Assembly: GCA_026874595.1 (NCBI GenBank)
Contig: CM049312.1
Span: 25,227,956-25,291,955 of the forward strand
DNA length: 64,000 nt
Origin: Sipunculus nudus
Lineage: Eukaryota > Annelida > Sipuncula > Golfingiida > Sipunculidae
Reading direction: 5' to 3'
This document shows, one piece after another, positions 56,701 through 64,000 of the stretch. The notes under the pieces were generated by a model. That model saw only the letters and a list, made by a program, of their open reading frames with translations. It had not been told where the DNA came from and did not search any database. The translations under genes and the position numbers were made by a program. The stretch's first letter is position 1, and each line of letters begins with the position of its first letter.

Positions 56701-56967
56701 TTCGCATTGCACTCGTCATTCCGCGTCCCCATGGTTTCGCAGACGGCCGTGACTGTAACCAAATCTCAAGGTCACACATACCAGCGGGTGGCCGTCTCTG
56801 TAAGTGACGGCATGTGCGGAGACCTCAGGACACCTTACGTCGCTATCTCCCGTGCCAGCCGTGAACTTTATGTGTCGTGTAACATGTTCCGCCGTCGTTG
56901 CGCTTTTTTCCCTCATCTGGGATTGCTGTATATACTTTTACACCCCAACACAACTCATGCAGTTTAG
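53788..56967 (+). CDS. Superfamily 1 helicase, UL5-like
   Basis: The longest reading opens with TTG at 53740; the ATG is at 53788, giving 1059 residues. Motif I is GPAGAGKST (residues 113-121), motif II is VLVDEAG (about 330-336, the DEAG form of herpesvirus UL5), followed by FILLGSESQS as motif III. Motifs V and VI are at the C terminus: VTVTKSQGHTY (about 990) and YVAISRASRELYVS (about 1017-1030). This is the helicase of the helicase-primase complex that unwinds viral DNA at the fork. The middle region (about 560-720) is a poorly conserved insert with basic and acidic patches. AATAAA follows at 56995. Confidence 0.93.
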   Translation: MALTEDKRERLILTTTSIADNLAESIRTEQHRVPVPTWMQRPSPPYETEKWLHQLEHMTWPFPSSIFDPNQALIPDEAERCKWEILRRAADPTVPATPGSFTPVHFRCYVVTGPAGAGKSTLVDILTANTHMVCTAAGNASVTNLHNALKSHQVGRVGTLAKLQLMYNCREAEPREPASTLNPTSFAEAQLDGILTDHRNFRSQFDNLKMKLKRIETALGTEWARYAEAFEREDDTVARHGNKVSYIKGRKIIQPRSRMRPGFDPAVKLAGQVSSSKPLRSGATQGRCNKKDQQHRDFTCMANMGLKRVDMPWLQSSFRFDFPQICSSNVVLVDEAGMASSYNLYTYAFLYRYAACRLGIYHEKPLVFILLGSESQSTAIRSDGMGPVANRVPAVSMLQHVCNVPIIAKATGVYEPNHTVVMHVNKRCHLEISELLYDLHYGIRDPDTIRLLDKHVVPSHVVEEPMSLDTTADGTATDLTGCIRIFASNDEVAEYDKLCKQTMESADLGIWVFLNVHDAIAYLSVLQAQFREQRMPGRKRRRPLREKQDNRRVDDMFRDAWAKRALPNSGAQPPGDKENSSTSVGLNWGSDHQMAPMVTETGLVLTSLDSFIDSLYTHAPNLFGFEYTSESVHYFAGGKVYEPEGEYYPPPDRKREDNHILRPKATKDTWEITDDPAPENFTDSQGPVNGHKVREKETPRPDARQTDPLLPQRYRVLMCKHTLPVGKPAVCRRACQFVLTGFKGPFRLLMRTALPRMCLSFLPAHTPFVCAILQGAYEALYSLLSDKGVADRFMAKHSLGQEGECVDETISRFDVDASADAPDPATDFDYLNTLVSDLSTTYMRAADEYPDISECEVHLGLTCLTEPEGSADKGLGAVDQRYVIPNQVLDTAEVVTVLGSRTIPADSPFDALNYQPYEKSTLPRFVKAVRSSGDKFELRCAVVCSEETGWVGLALPSSEEYITEPEIDVPRFALHSSFRVPMVSQTAVTVTKSQGHTYQRVAVSVSDGMCGDLRTPYVAISRASRELYVSCNMFRRRCAFFPHLGLLYILLHPNTTHAV

Positions 56968-56994
56968 TAATTATGTATGATGTGTTTATTGTCG

Positions 56995-57000
56995 AATAAA
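56995..57000 (+). terminator. Poly(A) signal for the helicase
   Basis: AATAAA 28 bases after the stop at 56967. Confidence 0.65.
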
Positions 57001-57464
57001 ATGTAAGTTTCATCTCCGTCTTGTTCATTGTGATGTCACTGATTGATTCACCGATTCACTATAACATGCCTACATGAATGTGTTTGTGTGTGTGTGGGGA
57101 AGGGTGTGAGGGTGCGTTCAATAGCTTGCGCTGTTTAAATGACATTACACGCCAATGAACATAATATGTGTCCGATCTGAACCCATCCCATTCCCGTTCC
57201 ATTTGTCGTACATGATACAATGAACATTATCCTGATCAACATCATATTGTGGAGCCGGACACGGCGAACAATAACCGATATATAAACATGCACTTTGTAA
57301 TTATCCTTCTGCGCACTGGAAGGGCTGATTGTTGTAGCGGAAAAAGCACAAAACAAGTGGTGATGAATGAATAGAACCGTATTGGTCTAATTCGTACAAA
57401 ATATGTTGTACAAGATGACCAACAGGGGCCGCTGTATGGATGGTATAGGGGATATAAAAACATG

Positions 57465-57634
57465 TATAACGTCCCTGGGTGGGCTCGAACCACCAACCTC
57501 CCGATTAAAAGCCGGAAGCGCTACCGATTGCGCCACAGGGACTACATGCTTTGTGTACGTGAGTTTCTCATTTTATCATGAGCAGGTACTGTTCCTTGAT
57601 TTGATTGGCTGATGGAAAGTATGACGTCACAGAC
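57465..57634. repeat. tRNA cassette, copy 1 (about 170 bp)
   Basis: The tRNA gene plus about 90 bases of 5' flank (TACATGCTTTGTGTACGT through GACGTCACAGAC) recurs at 61707-61876 with few changes. The match stops sharply at both ends. Confidence 0.65.
57471..57542 (-). tRNA. tRNA with Asn-type body and UUU anticodon
   Basis: The 72-base minus-strand sequence folds into a full cloverleaf: acceptor GTCCCTG/CAGGGAC, D stem GCGC/GCGC, anticodon loop CTTTTAA (anticodon TTT, Lys), T arm GGTGG-TTCGAGC-CCACC. Body and T arm match animal tRNA-Asn rather than tRNA-Lys. The anticodon stem has two G-U pairs. Box A and box B (GGTTCGAGCC) are intact, a T run lies about 10 bases past the 3' end, and no CCA is encoded, all typical of eukaryotic pol III genes. 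Confidence 0.82.
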
Positions 57635-58190
57635 GACCTATATAAATGCCTTTAATCCCAGTAATACATATTGTTTACTTCAATTGTTTACTTGGGGTCT
57701 AGACAGTTGGCAGCGTGATGACAATCGATACCTGTACGGAGCAGTGATTTATCATTAATCTCTATTAATCTAATTATTAATGTCACATTTAATATACGGC
57801 CAACTTTTGGTAACATATTTGAGCAAACGAAAATGCTTATTTTTTTAATCATATATAATATATACTTGGGTTGGTACCAGTCTGCCAAGGGTACAAAAGA
57901 TGGCGTTGTACGCCCGTCTCTATGATTGGCCTAGAGCAGCGGTGCCATAATAGAGCGGGGTACCAGTCTATATCTTAATCAATATTGTTGGGTGAGGGAG
58001 CGCCATCATATGCCCGTGTAAGAGACTAAAGTATATGTGTCCCTGCAGTTTGCTAAGGCCATTTCAATTTTGTTCGATATGTATAAACAACAGAAAATAG
58101 TTTACTTTCTTTGATAAACTGCTGTGTACCTGGGTAGGAAATGAAAGAATAAAAATGGATGAATGTGGCTGAAAACCAAAAAGAATACGT

Positions 58191-58263
58191 GGCCAGTACG
58201 GGGGTCGAACCCGCGACCTTTGCGTTATCAGCACAACACTCTAACCAACTGAGCTAACCGGCC
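58191..58263 (-). tRNA. tRNA-Ile (GAT)
   Basis: The 73-base minus-strand sequence has acceptor GGCCGGT/ACTGGCC, D stem GCTC/GAGT, anticodon loop CTGATAA (anticodon GAT), and T arm GCGGG-TTCGACC-CCCGT. The body matches eukaryotic tRNA-Ile. A T run follows within about 10 bases of the 3' end; no CCA is encoded. GAT is unusual, since nuclear tRNA-Ile normally uses AAT or TAT. Confidence 0.83.
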
Positions 58264-58539
58264 CCACAGTTGGCATTGACTTCAAATGTATTAAAATATA
58301 CACCACCGTGCTGGACTACGGAATCCATGAACACTTATGAATATATATTTGCTATAATTTGGAAGATATTAAGTTACAGGGCAAATCATATGTACTCTTT
58401 AGAAATAACTAGAGTATACCCATATCTGTACCTGCATGCACACATTTCTTAAATTATGAGGAAGCACAATGTGAGAATGGCCATGGCACACCGCAGGTAT
58501 TAAACCCAGAATAATTTTATCGATTTTGAGGCCATTTCT

Positions 58540-58690
58540 TTACCAAACGCCTAAAAAATATAAACTTGCTCTTCCCCGGACCAAGATGCACCCTCCCACG
58601 AAGTTTGACGACCGTGCAATCCCTAGCGTGCGAAAGAATCCGGACAGACAGACAGACAAACAGATTCCCGTGAATTATAGTATGATACAC
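58540..58690. repeat. Sequence resembling an animal interspersed repeat
   Basis: CCGGACAGACAGACAGAC after a CGACCGTGCAATCCCTAGCG-type lead is the sort of tail seen in retroelement-derived repeats of molluscs and other invertebrates. Recognition is from general texture only. Confidence 0.3.
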
Positions 58691-59560
58691 AAGAGATTTA
58701 TACATGAACGTTAGTAGCTTGGGAACATGTTTGTTACATTTGTGTTCCTTCAACTTGATAAATCTGTTGTCTATCTGATATAGTTCCACTGGTCGTCGGC
58801 AGGTGGCGATACTGACGCCAACATATTGGTCAGCAACACAAAATGGCCACTTGCCGGACAACGGTCTACACAACATTTACGAAATATGTGCTAAAATCTT
58901 CGGAAAAATATGCTTAAAGCGTTCAACGAGTGACATTTGCGATATCTTTTCCAGTTTGCGCGTACATCTTGCACAAACGTAAAATCTGCCGCACACCAAA
59001 GTTTTCAATGTGTCCACAACCCTACTATATAAGCAGGCCGAGTCTATTATACTATCAGTTGAGAGCGCTCTATGGGCGCTTTTGGGTCCCAGACGGCTCC
59101 CCTGTGGGGGAGGGGGGGACTTGAAGGGGGGAGGGGGCGGCCCCTCCCTCTGCCTTATGCCAAGAAGTAATAGAGTTGTGGGCCTGGGGTCGGTTGTGTG
59201 GTTCAAGTCAGAAGTGGACCAGTTGTAGGTCGGTTGGATGTGAAAGGTCGGTTGGGGTCGACGAGGTCGGATGTGAAAGGTGAACAGGGGTCGCCGGGGG
59301 GGAGAACAGGGGAGTTCTGGATGGGATCGGGTCGAAGGTGAAAGGTCAGCAGGGGTCGCCGGGGGGGAGAACAGGGGAGTTGTGAGTGGGATCGGGTTCG
59401 TATACGGATGTGAATGGTTAAAGAGTGATCGTCGGGTATCATCGGTACTGGGAAAGCCAACGGTGTGCAACGCATGTCAAAGCACAATGGGATCGTTCCG
59501 ATCACCACAGAGTCTCCCCTGGGGCCGAGGCCCCTATAGAGGTTTCTCCACAGGGGTCGT

Positions 59561-60235
59561 GGTGGGGGCCTCGCCCCCAGGGGATAATACTTTATGGGGG
59601 ATCGATCCCTAAAAAGAATACACACAGGGGGCGAGGCCCCCATAAGGAATTACATGGAGGGCCCGTGGTGGGGGCCTCGCCCCCAGGGGATAATACTTTA
59701 TGGGGGATCGATCCCTAAAAAGAATACACACAGGGGGCGAGGCCCCCATAAGGAATTACATGGAAGGATCGTGGTGGGGGCCTCGCCCCCGGGAATAATA
59801 TTTTATGTGGGATCGATCCCTACAAAGAATATACACTGGGGGCGAGGCCCCCATAAGGAATTACATGGAAGGCCCGTGGTGGGGGCCTCGCCCCCAGGGG
59901 ATAATACTTTATGTTGGATCGATCCCTACAAAGAATATACACAGGGGGCGAGGCCCCCATAAGGAATTACATGGAAGGCCCGTGGTGGGGGCCTCGCCCC
60001 CGGGAATAATATTTTATGGGGGATCGATCCCTAAAAAGAATATACACTGGGGGCGAGGCCCCCATAAGGAACTATATGGAAGGCCCGTTGTGGGGGCCTC
60101 GCCCCCAGGGGATAATACTTTATGGGGGATCGATCCCTAAAAAGAATACACACAGGGGGCGAGGCCCCCATAAGGAAATATATGGAAGGATCGCGGTGGG
60201 GGCCTCGCCCCCGGGAGAATACAGTATGGGGATCG
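59561..60235. repeat. 105-106-bp tandem array, left half
   Basis: Seven units at a period of 105-106 bp (landmark GGTGGGGGCC or its variant at 59561, 59667, 59773, 59878, 59984, about 60089 and 60195). Each has two short hairpins built from GGGGGCGAGGCCCCC and its complement, plus an ATCGATCC core. Confidence 0.88.
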
Positions 60236-60309
60236 GGGCGCCGAAGGCGCCAATACACAGATGTATGTATGGGGGGCGCCTTCGGCGCCTCGATCCGTAA
60301 AATGAATAT

Positions 60310-61075
60310 TCCCAGGGGGCGAGGCCCCCACCACGGGCCCTCCATGTAAATCCTTATGGGGGCCTCGCCCCCGGGGTATATTCTTTGTAGGGATCGATCC
60401 AGTATAAAGTATTATCCCCTGGGGGCGAGGCCCCCACAACGGGCCTTCCATGTAATTCCTTATGGGGGCCTCGCCCCCTGTGTATATTCTTTGTAGGGAT
60501 CGATCCCACATAAAGTATTATCCCCTGGGGGCGAGGCCCCCACCACGGGTCTTCCATATAGTTCCTTATGGGGGCCTCGCCCCCAGTGTATATTCTTTTT
60601 AGGGATCGATCCCCCATAAAATATTATTCCCGGGGGCGAGGCCCCCACCACGGGCCTTCCATGTAATTCCTTATGGGGGCCTCGCCCCCTGTGTATATTC
60701 TTTGTAGGGATCGATCCCACATAAAGTATTATCCCCTGGGGGCGAGGCCCCCACCACGGGCCTTCCATGTAATTCCTTATGGGGGCCTCGCCCCCAGTGT
60801 ATATTCTTTGTAGGGATCGATCCCACATAAAATATTATTCCCGGGGGCGAGGCCCCCACCACGGGCCTTCCATGTAATTCCTTATGGGGGCTTCGCCCCC
60901 GGGGTATATTCTTTGTAGGGATCGATCCCCCATAAAGTATTATCCCATGGGGGCGAGGCCCCCATCACGGGCCTTCCATGTAATTCCTGATGGGGCTTCG
61001 CCCCCGGGGTATATTCTTTGTAGGGATCGATCCCCCATAAAGTATTATCCCCGGGGGCGAAGCCCCCACCACGAC
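60310..61075. repeat. 105-106-bp tandem array, right half (inverted)
   Basis: About seven or eight copies of the same unit in reverse orientation, after the central GGCGCC hairpins at about 60238-60291. Confidence 0.85.
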
Positions 61076-61229
61076 CCTTGTGGAGAAATTTCTATAGGGG
61101 CCTCGGTCCAAGCAGAGACCCTCTGTGGGGATCTGAACGATCCCATAGTGCTTTGACATGCGTTGCACACCTGTGGCTTTTCCAGTACCGATGATATCCG
61201 ATGAACACTCTTTAACCATTCTCATGCAT

Positions 61230-61520
61230 CTCCGATCCCAACCAGGACTCCCCTGTCCCCCCCCCCCCCTGGGCGATCCCACCCACGACTCCCCTGTACC
61301 CCCCCTGAGCGATCCCACCCAGGACTACCCTGTACCACCCCCCCCCCCCCGGGCGATCCCACCCATGACTACCCTGTACCCCCCCCCCCCCCGGCCGATC
61401 CCACACAGAACTCCCCTGTTCCCCCCATGGTTAAGCATACTGACCTTTCACATCCGACCTCGGCGACCCCAATCGACCTTTCACATCCTACCGACTCTTC
61501 TTCCCCCCCCCCCCCCCCGC
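61230..61520. repeat. C-tract minisatellite
   Basis: Units of GATCCCACCCA(G/C)GACT(C/A)CCCTGTAC are joined by runs of 7-18 C. The complementary strand has several G tracts, with potential for G-quadruplexes. The matching left-arm region (about 59280-59400) has shorter G runs. Confidence 0.7.
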
Positions 61521-61667
61521 CGGCGATCCCCAAACCTACAACTGGTCTACTTCTGACTTGAACCACACAACCGACCCCTGGTGGCCACAGGCCACAACTC
61601 TACTACTTCTTGACATAAGGCAGAGGGAGGGGCCGCCCCCTCCCCCCCTCAAGTCCCCCCCTCCCCC

Positions 61668-61911
61668 ACAGGGGAGCCGTCTGGGAGCCAAAAGCGCCCA
61701 TAGAGGTATAACGTCCCTGGGTGGGCTCGAACCACCAACTTTCCGATTAACAGCCGGACGCGCTAACCGTTGCGCCACAGGGACTACATGCTTTGTGTAC
61801 GTAAGTTTCTTATGTTATCATGAATAGGTACTGTTCCTTGATTTGATTGGCTGATGGAAAGTGTGACGTCACAGACACAGGGGAGCCGTCTGGGACCCAA
61901 AAGCGCCCATA
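61668..61911. repeat. tRNA cassette, copy 2, between 35-bp direct repeats
   Basis: A 35-bp sequence (ACAGGGGAGCCGTCTGGGA to GCGCCCATA) occurs at 61668-61702 and 61877-61911 with one mismatch. The 174 bases between them hold the second tRNA cassette (61707-61876). The left arm of the palindrome has one copy of the 35-bp sequence and no tRNA, so the cassette was added to the right arm. Confidence 0.75.
61713..61784 (-). tRNA. tRNA-Asn (GTT)
   Basis: The 72-base minus-strand sequence folds normally with anticodon loop CTGTTAA (anticodon GTT), acceptor GTCCCTG/CAGGGAC and T arm GGTGG-TTCGAGC-CCACC. Box A and box B are intact, a T run follows about 20 bases past the 3' end, and no CCA is encoded. 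Body and 5' flank are shared with the tRNA at 57471-57542. Confidence 0.88.
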
Positions 61912-62373
61912 CAGCGCTCTCAACTGATAGTATTATAGAGCCGGCCTGTTTATATAGTAGGGTTGTGGACACATTTAAATCTTTGGTGAAGATATCGTAA
62001 ATGTTACTCGTGGAACGTTGGAGGCATATTTTTCCTAAAATTGTAGCAGGTATTTCGTAAATGTCATGTAGACCGTTGTCCGGCAAAGGGCTATTTTGTT
62101 GTGTTGACCAGTGCTGTATGAGGCAGCGCCCCCTATCGTATATTACCAACACTAATATAACAGTCACTACACATGACGTATTTAATGAACCAGTTTACCT
62201 GATAATTGATCGTATGAAGCATAATTGTTTGCGTTGTGTAGATTGTGGTAAGGTTTTACCCCCTTTATGTGACACAATAGTACGTTTATGTCGTTTCTTT
62301 TTGGTCTGTTTGTGATAGATATTAAATTTAACCTGCAATGTGCGGGGTTTATATGACACATAACCTGAATGCG

Positions 62374-62388
62374 CGCACACACACACAC
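62374..62388. repeat. Short CA microsatellite
   Basis: A GCGCGCACACACACACAC-type dinucleotide run in the spacer before the right-hand gene. Confidence 0.6.
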
Positions 62389-62544
62389 CATGTACACAAA
62401 ATAATAAATGGGGGCATTTGGACGTTGGTGAGAGATGGTAGTGAAATAAATTGTATTTAAAAACATACAGCGTACAACAACACATATAACAGATATATGA
62501 AGAAAAACATAGATGATTCATTTGTCAAAGCACAATATGTGGTT

Positions 62545-62550
62545 TTTATT
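62545..62550 (-). terminator. Poly(A) signal for the right-edge gene
   Basis: AATAAA on the minus strand about 60 bases after the stop at 62607. Confidence 0.6.
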
Positions 62551-62606
62551 GGGAACAACAATTTCCTATACAATGCCTTGTTGTTTATCACACACGTTCC
62601 ATATCA

Positions 62607-64000
62607 TCAAAAAGCATACGTGTATTTTGTATCAAGATCAAGCAAGAAATAGGGAAAATACACGCGGCCGTCTCTCACTTCTACACACGGTACATTAGAA
62701 GCAAACTGTCGCACGCGCCCCAAACGGAAAGACGCTGCCCACGCCGCTGTTCTTGTTAGAACAGAAAACAGGTTTTTCTTCGCGTCCTGTACTGAAACCG
62801 ATCGACACTTGGCCATTTCCAAAGTGGCACAGAATGTGCGCCTCACACGACCCACACCTGTCCCGACGTAGCGGTGGACGTGCCGTGACACGTGTCTGGC
62901 TGTTTTGGTTGACTTAACGACATACAGCCCAATCTTATCTTGTTCCAACATGGCCACGACAAAAAACAGTTGGAAATCATTTATCCGCGTTGGCGTTCCA
63001 TCGAATGCACCAGAGCGGTCGTACATTACTTTATATTCGTCGTAATATTCGTCGTCCTCAGTGTGGTAACATAGGTCCATATCGATGTAATTTTCGACGG
63101 GACACCACAACTGTAGCTTTTCATCGGAAGGAGGGATGAACGTGTTACAATGCGCATGCACCTTATCGGCGGCGTCCCGAGGCCGCCCTGACACGCACAG
63201 ACGGACAGCGTGTGGCAAATTGCACTGGTTGACAGGTGCGTCCAGCAGTGAACCACCGCTCGTGTTGTGACAGCCTATGTACACTCCTGACGGAATGAAG
63301 TTTTCTGTGAAGAGTCCCACTGGGTCCCACTGCTTGCCGAGTTTTTTGGCGTCCTGCATAGCGTCCACGGTGACATCAGCCATGCAATCAGTGATGGTGT
63401 TGACAAAGACAGATGTTTCGTCTTTGAGTCTCCGACTGTGAAGTGCTGCCAGCAGAGACTTCATTGGAACCTGTCGGCCGTAGGACGATTTCCCCTGCAC
63501 CTGATGTAAATAGCCGTCCGTGTCCGGTCCTTCCACGCGTGAAATGAGGGCGTCGCTAGCATCCTGTATCACTTCGCATAATCTCTCGGCGTACGTGAGA
63601 CCCGATTGCTGCACACGAAGTCTGTCCTTCATCTTTGCGTCCGCGTCCAGGAGGTGCAGACGCCGCCGTGTGAACATTAACAGCCCAGGGACGAAATGTT
63701 TCGGGTGGGCCACAGTCGGTGCTGAAGAATCGGAAACGTCGACGGGGCCAGGCCCTGTGGTCGCCAGGTGGCTGAGGTCGACATTTATGGGCAATTCTGC
63801 CCCCGCCCTGCCCAAACTTTCCCGGACGGGTTGCGTCTTTAACCTCACTATGTCCGTGTACTCCCCTTTGTACTTTCTGACGTCATGGTCGCCTACGAAC
63901 ACCCCATGGAGGTAAGTCTCTGGAACCCTCGGCAACACGGCTATGGCTTTGCGGCGGATGTGTTCCGGCAGGCTTGTCTCCAGCCGGCGATTCTGTGTCC
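62607..64000 (-). CDS. Hypothetical protein, partial (5' end beyond window)
   Basis: The frame is open to the right edge of the window. The first 20 codons inside the window have no stop, and the only start-like codon there is a GTG at 63938, so the true start is probably beyond 64000. At least 464 residues are visible. The visible part has an Arg-rich helix (MFTRRRLHLLDADAKMKDRLRV), an acidic/Tyr-rich loop (HTEDDEYYDEYKVMYD) and a basic helical C terminus ending in FPYFLLDLDTKYTYAF. No signal peptide, metal cluster or nucleotide motif is seen. Base composition and codon use match the viral genes left of 57000, not the spacer next to it. Family not recognised. Confidence 0.78.
   Translation of the reverse strand, partial: TQNRRLETSLPEHIRRKAIAVLPRVPETYLHGVFVGDHDVRKYKGEYTDIVRLKTQPVRESLGRAGAELPINVDLSHLATTGPGPVDVSDSSAPTVAHPKHFVPGLLMFTRRRLHLLDADAKMKDRLRVQQSGLTYAERLCEVIQDASDALISRVEGPDTDGYLHQVQGKSSYGRQVPMKSLLAALHSRRLKDETSVFVNTITDCMADVTVDAMQDAKKLGKQWDPVGLFTENFIPSGVYIGCHNTSGGSLLDAPVNQCNLPHAVRLCVSGRPRDAADKVHAHCNTFIPPSDEKLQLWCPVENYIDMDLCYHTEDDEYYDEYKVMYDRSGAFDGTPTRINDFQLFFVVAMLEQDKIGLYVVKSTKTARHVSRHVHRYVGTGVGRVRRTFCATLEMAKCRSVSVQDAKKNLFSVLTRTAAWAASFRLGRVRQFASNVPCVEVRDGRVYFPYFLLDLDTKYTYAF

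Larger units (their letters stand above)
58826..62113. repeat. Large imperfect palindrome (foldback structure)
   Basis: The left arm from about 58826 matches the reverse complement of the right arm ending about 62113. Matching blocks include GCCGGACAACGGTCTACA (58854-58871), the block around GTGTCCACAACCCTACTATATAA (59010-59032), ACGGCTCCCCTGTGGGGGAGG near 59093, and the GC-rich array. The centre is near 60250, where GGCGCCGAAGGCGCC faces GGCGCCTTCGGCGCC. The arms differ by scattered changes and small indels, and the right arm has an extra tRNA cassette. Confidence 0.8.
56968..62606. other. 5.6-kb host-like, gene-poor region
   Basis: No credible protein gene lies here. Its texture differs from the rest of the window: AT-rich stretches, short repeats, three tRNA genes, long C tracts, a CA repeat and a 3.3-kb imperfect palindrome. 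The longest ORFs (up to 197 codons) run through repeats or antisense to them. It separates the helicase from the partial gene at 62607-64000. Confidence 0.7.

Noticed and set aside
59010..60862. Long ORFs in the GC-rich array on both strands, with repeating EAPIRNYMEG-type peptides
   Set aside because: They read through a 105-106-bp satellite in both directions. Unit lengths of 106 shift the frame, and starts cluster on the repeat. They have no promoter or domain; open frames are a by-product of GC-rich repeats.
59561..61075. CRISPR-like repeat array
   Set aside because: Units are 105-106 bp with no unique spacers, contain internal hairpins, and flip orientation at the centre. No cas genes are present and the context is eukaryotic.
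63905..63920. GGAG|GTAAGT donor-like sequence on the plus strand
   Set aside because: It lies antisense to an intact coding frame with no plus-strand exon to the left.

Overview
The window looks like part of a large herpesvirus of an invertebrate, closest in gene content to the Malacoherpesviridae (ostreid and abalone herpesviruses). Positions 1 to about 57000 are densely packed with long intact ORFs on both strands. TATA boxes, AATAAA signals and two clean GT-AG introns show eukaryotic expression. The order-level herpesvirus genes I can recognise are: a spliced terminase ATPase (exon 1 at 28574-27423, exon 2 at 21617-20325, minus strand); a capsid maturation protease/scaffold (51383-53584); a class III fusion glycoprotein of the gB family (44324-41766); a UL5-type helicase (53788-56967); a UL24-like PD-(D/E)XK nuclease (10306-11709); and, by size and context only, a possible major capsid protein (49557-45586). 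Three IAP genes (BIR plus RING, 29232-33737) are characteristic of malacoherpesviruses. No frameshift or internal stop was seen in any major gene.

Layout. 0-11.7 kb is an accessory block that looks partly captured from hosts: an ankyrin (IkB-like) protein, a large coiled-coil protein, a CTLD plus multi-EGF scavenger-receptor-like secreted protein with 135-bp internal repeats, a small protein with a zinc knuckle and a CARD-like helical domain, a secreted inhibitor-cystine-knot-like peptide, and the nuclease. 11.7-28.6 kb holds unknown structural or replication proteins and the terminase, whose 5.8-kb intron contains five other genes. 28.6-33.8 kb is the IAP cluster, one member of which is spliced. 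33.9-41.6 kb is a run of four plus-strand genes ending in one AATAAA. 41.7-57 kb holds gB, capsid/assembly genes and the helicase.

57.0-62.6 kb is very different. It has no credible protein gene. It holds three minus-strand pol III-type tRNA genes (an Asn-bodied tRNA with a UUU anticodon, Ile-GAT and Asn-GTT), a stretch resembling an animal interspersed repeat, long C tracts, and a 3.3-kb imperfect palindrome whose core is about 15 GC-rich 105-106-bp units in head-to-head arrays. After it another intact virus-like gene begins (minus strand, running off the right edge). Host-like DNA between intact viral genes could mean an integrated herpesvirus, a virus that picked up host DNA, or an assembly join. 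I cannot decide between these from this sequence.

How the genes may work together (inference): capsid assembly and packaging (capsid candidate, protease/scaffold, terminase), replication (helicase, nuclease), entry (gB), and a large set aimed at apoptosis and innate signalling (IkB-like ankyrin, CARD-like protein, three IAPs). Many intergenic regions carry CACGTG E-boxes, several as perfect TCACGTGA palindromes next to TATA boxes, suggesting a shared bHLH-type promoter element. Many longest-ORF starts are GTG or TTG; I used the first suitable ATG, because this is a eukaryotic virus.
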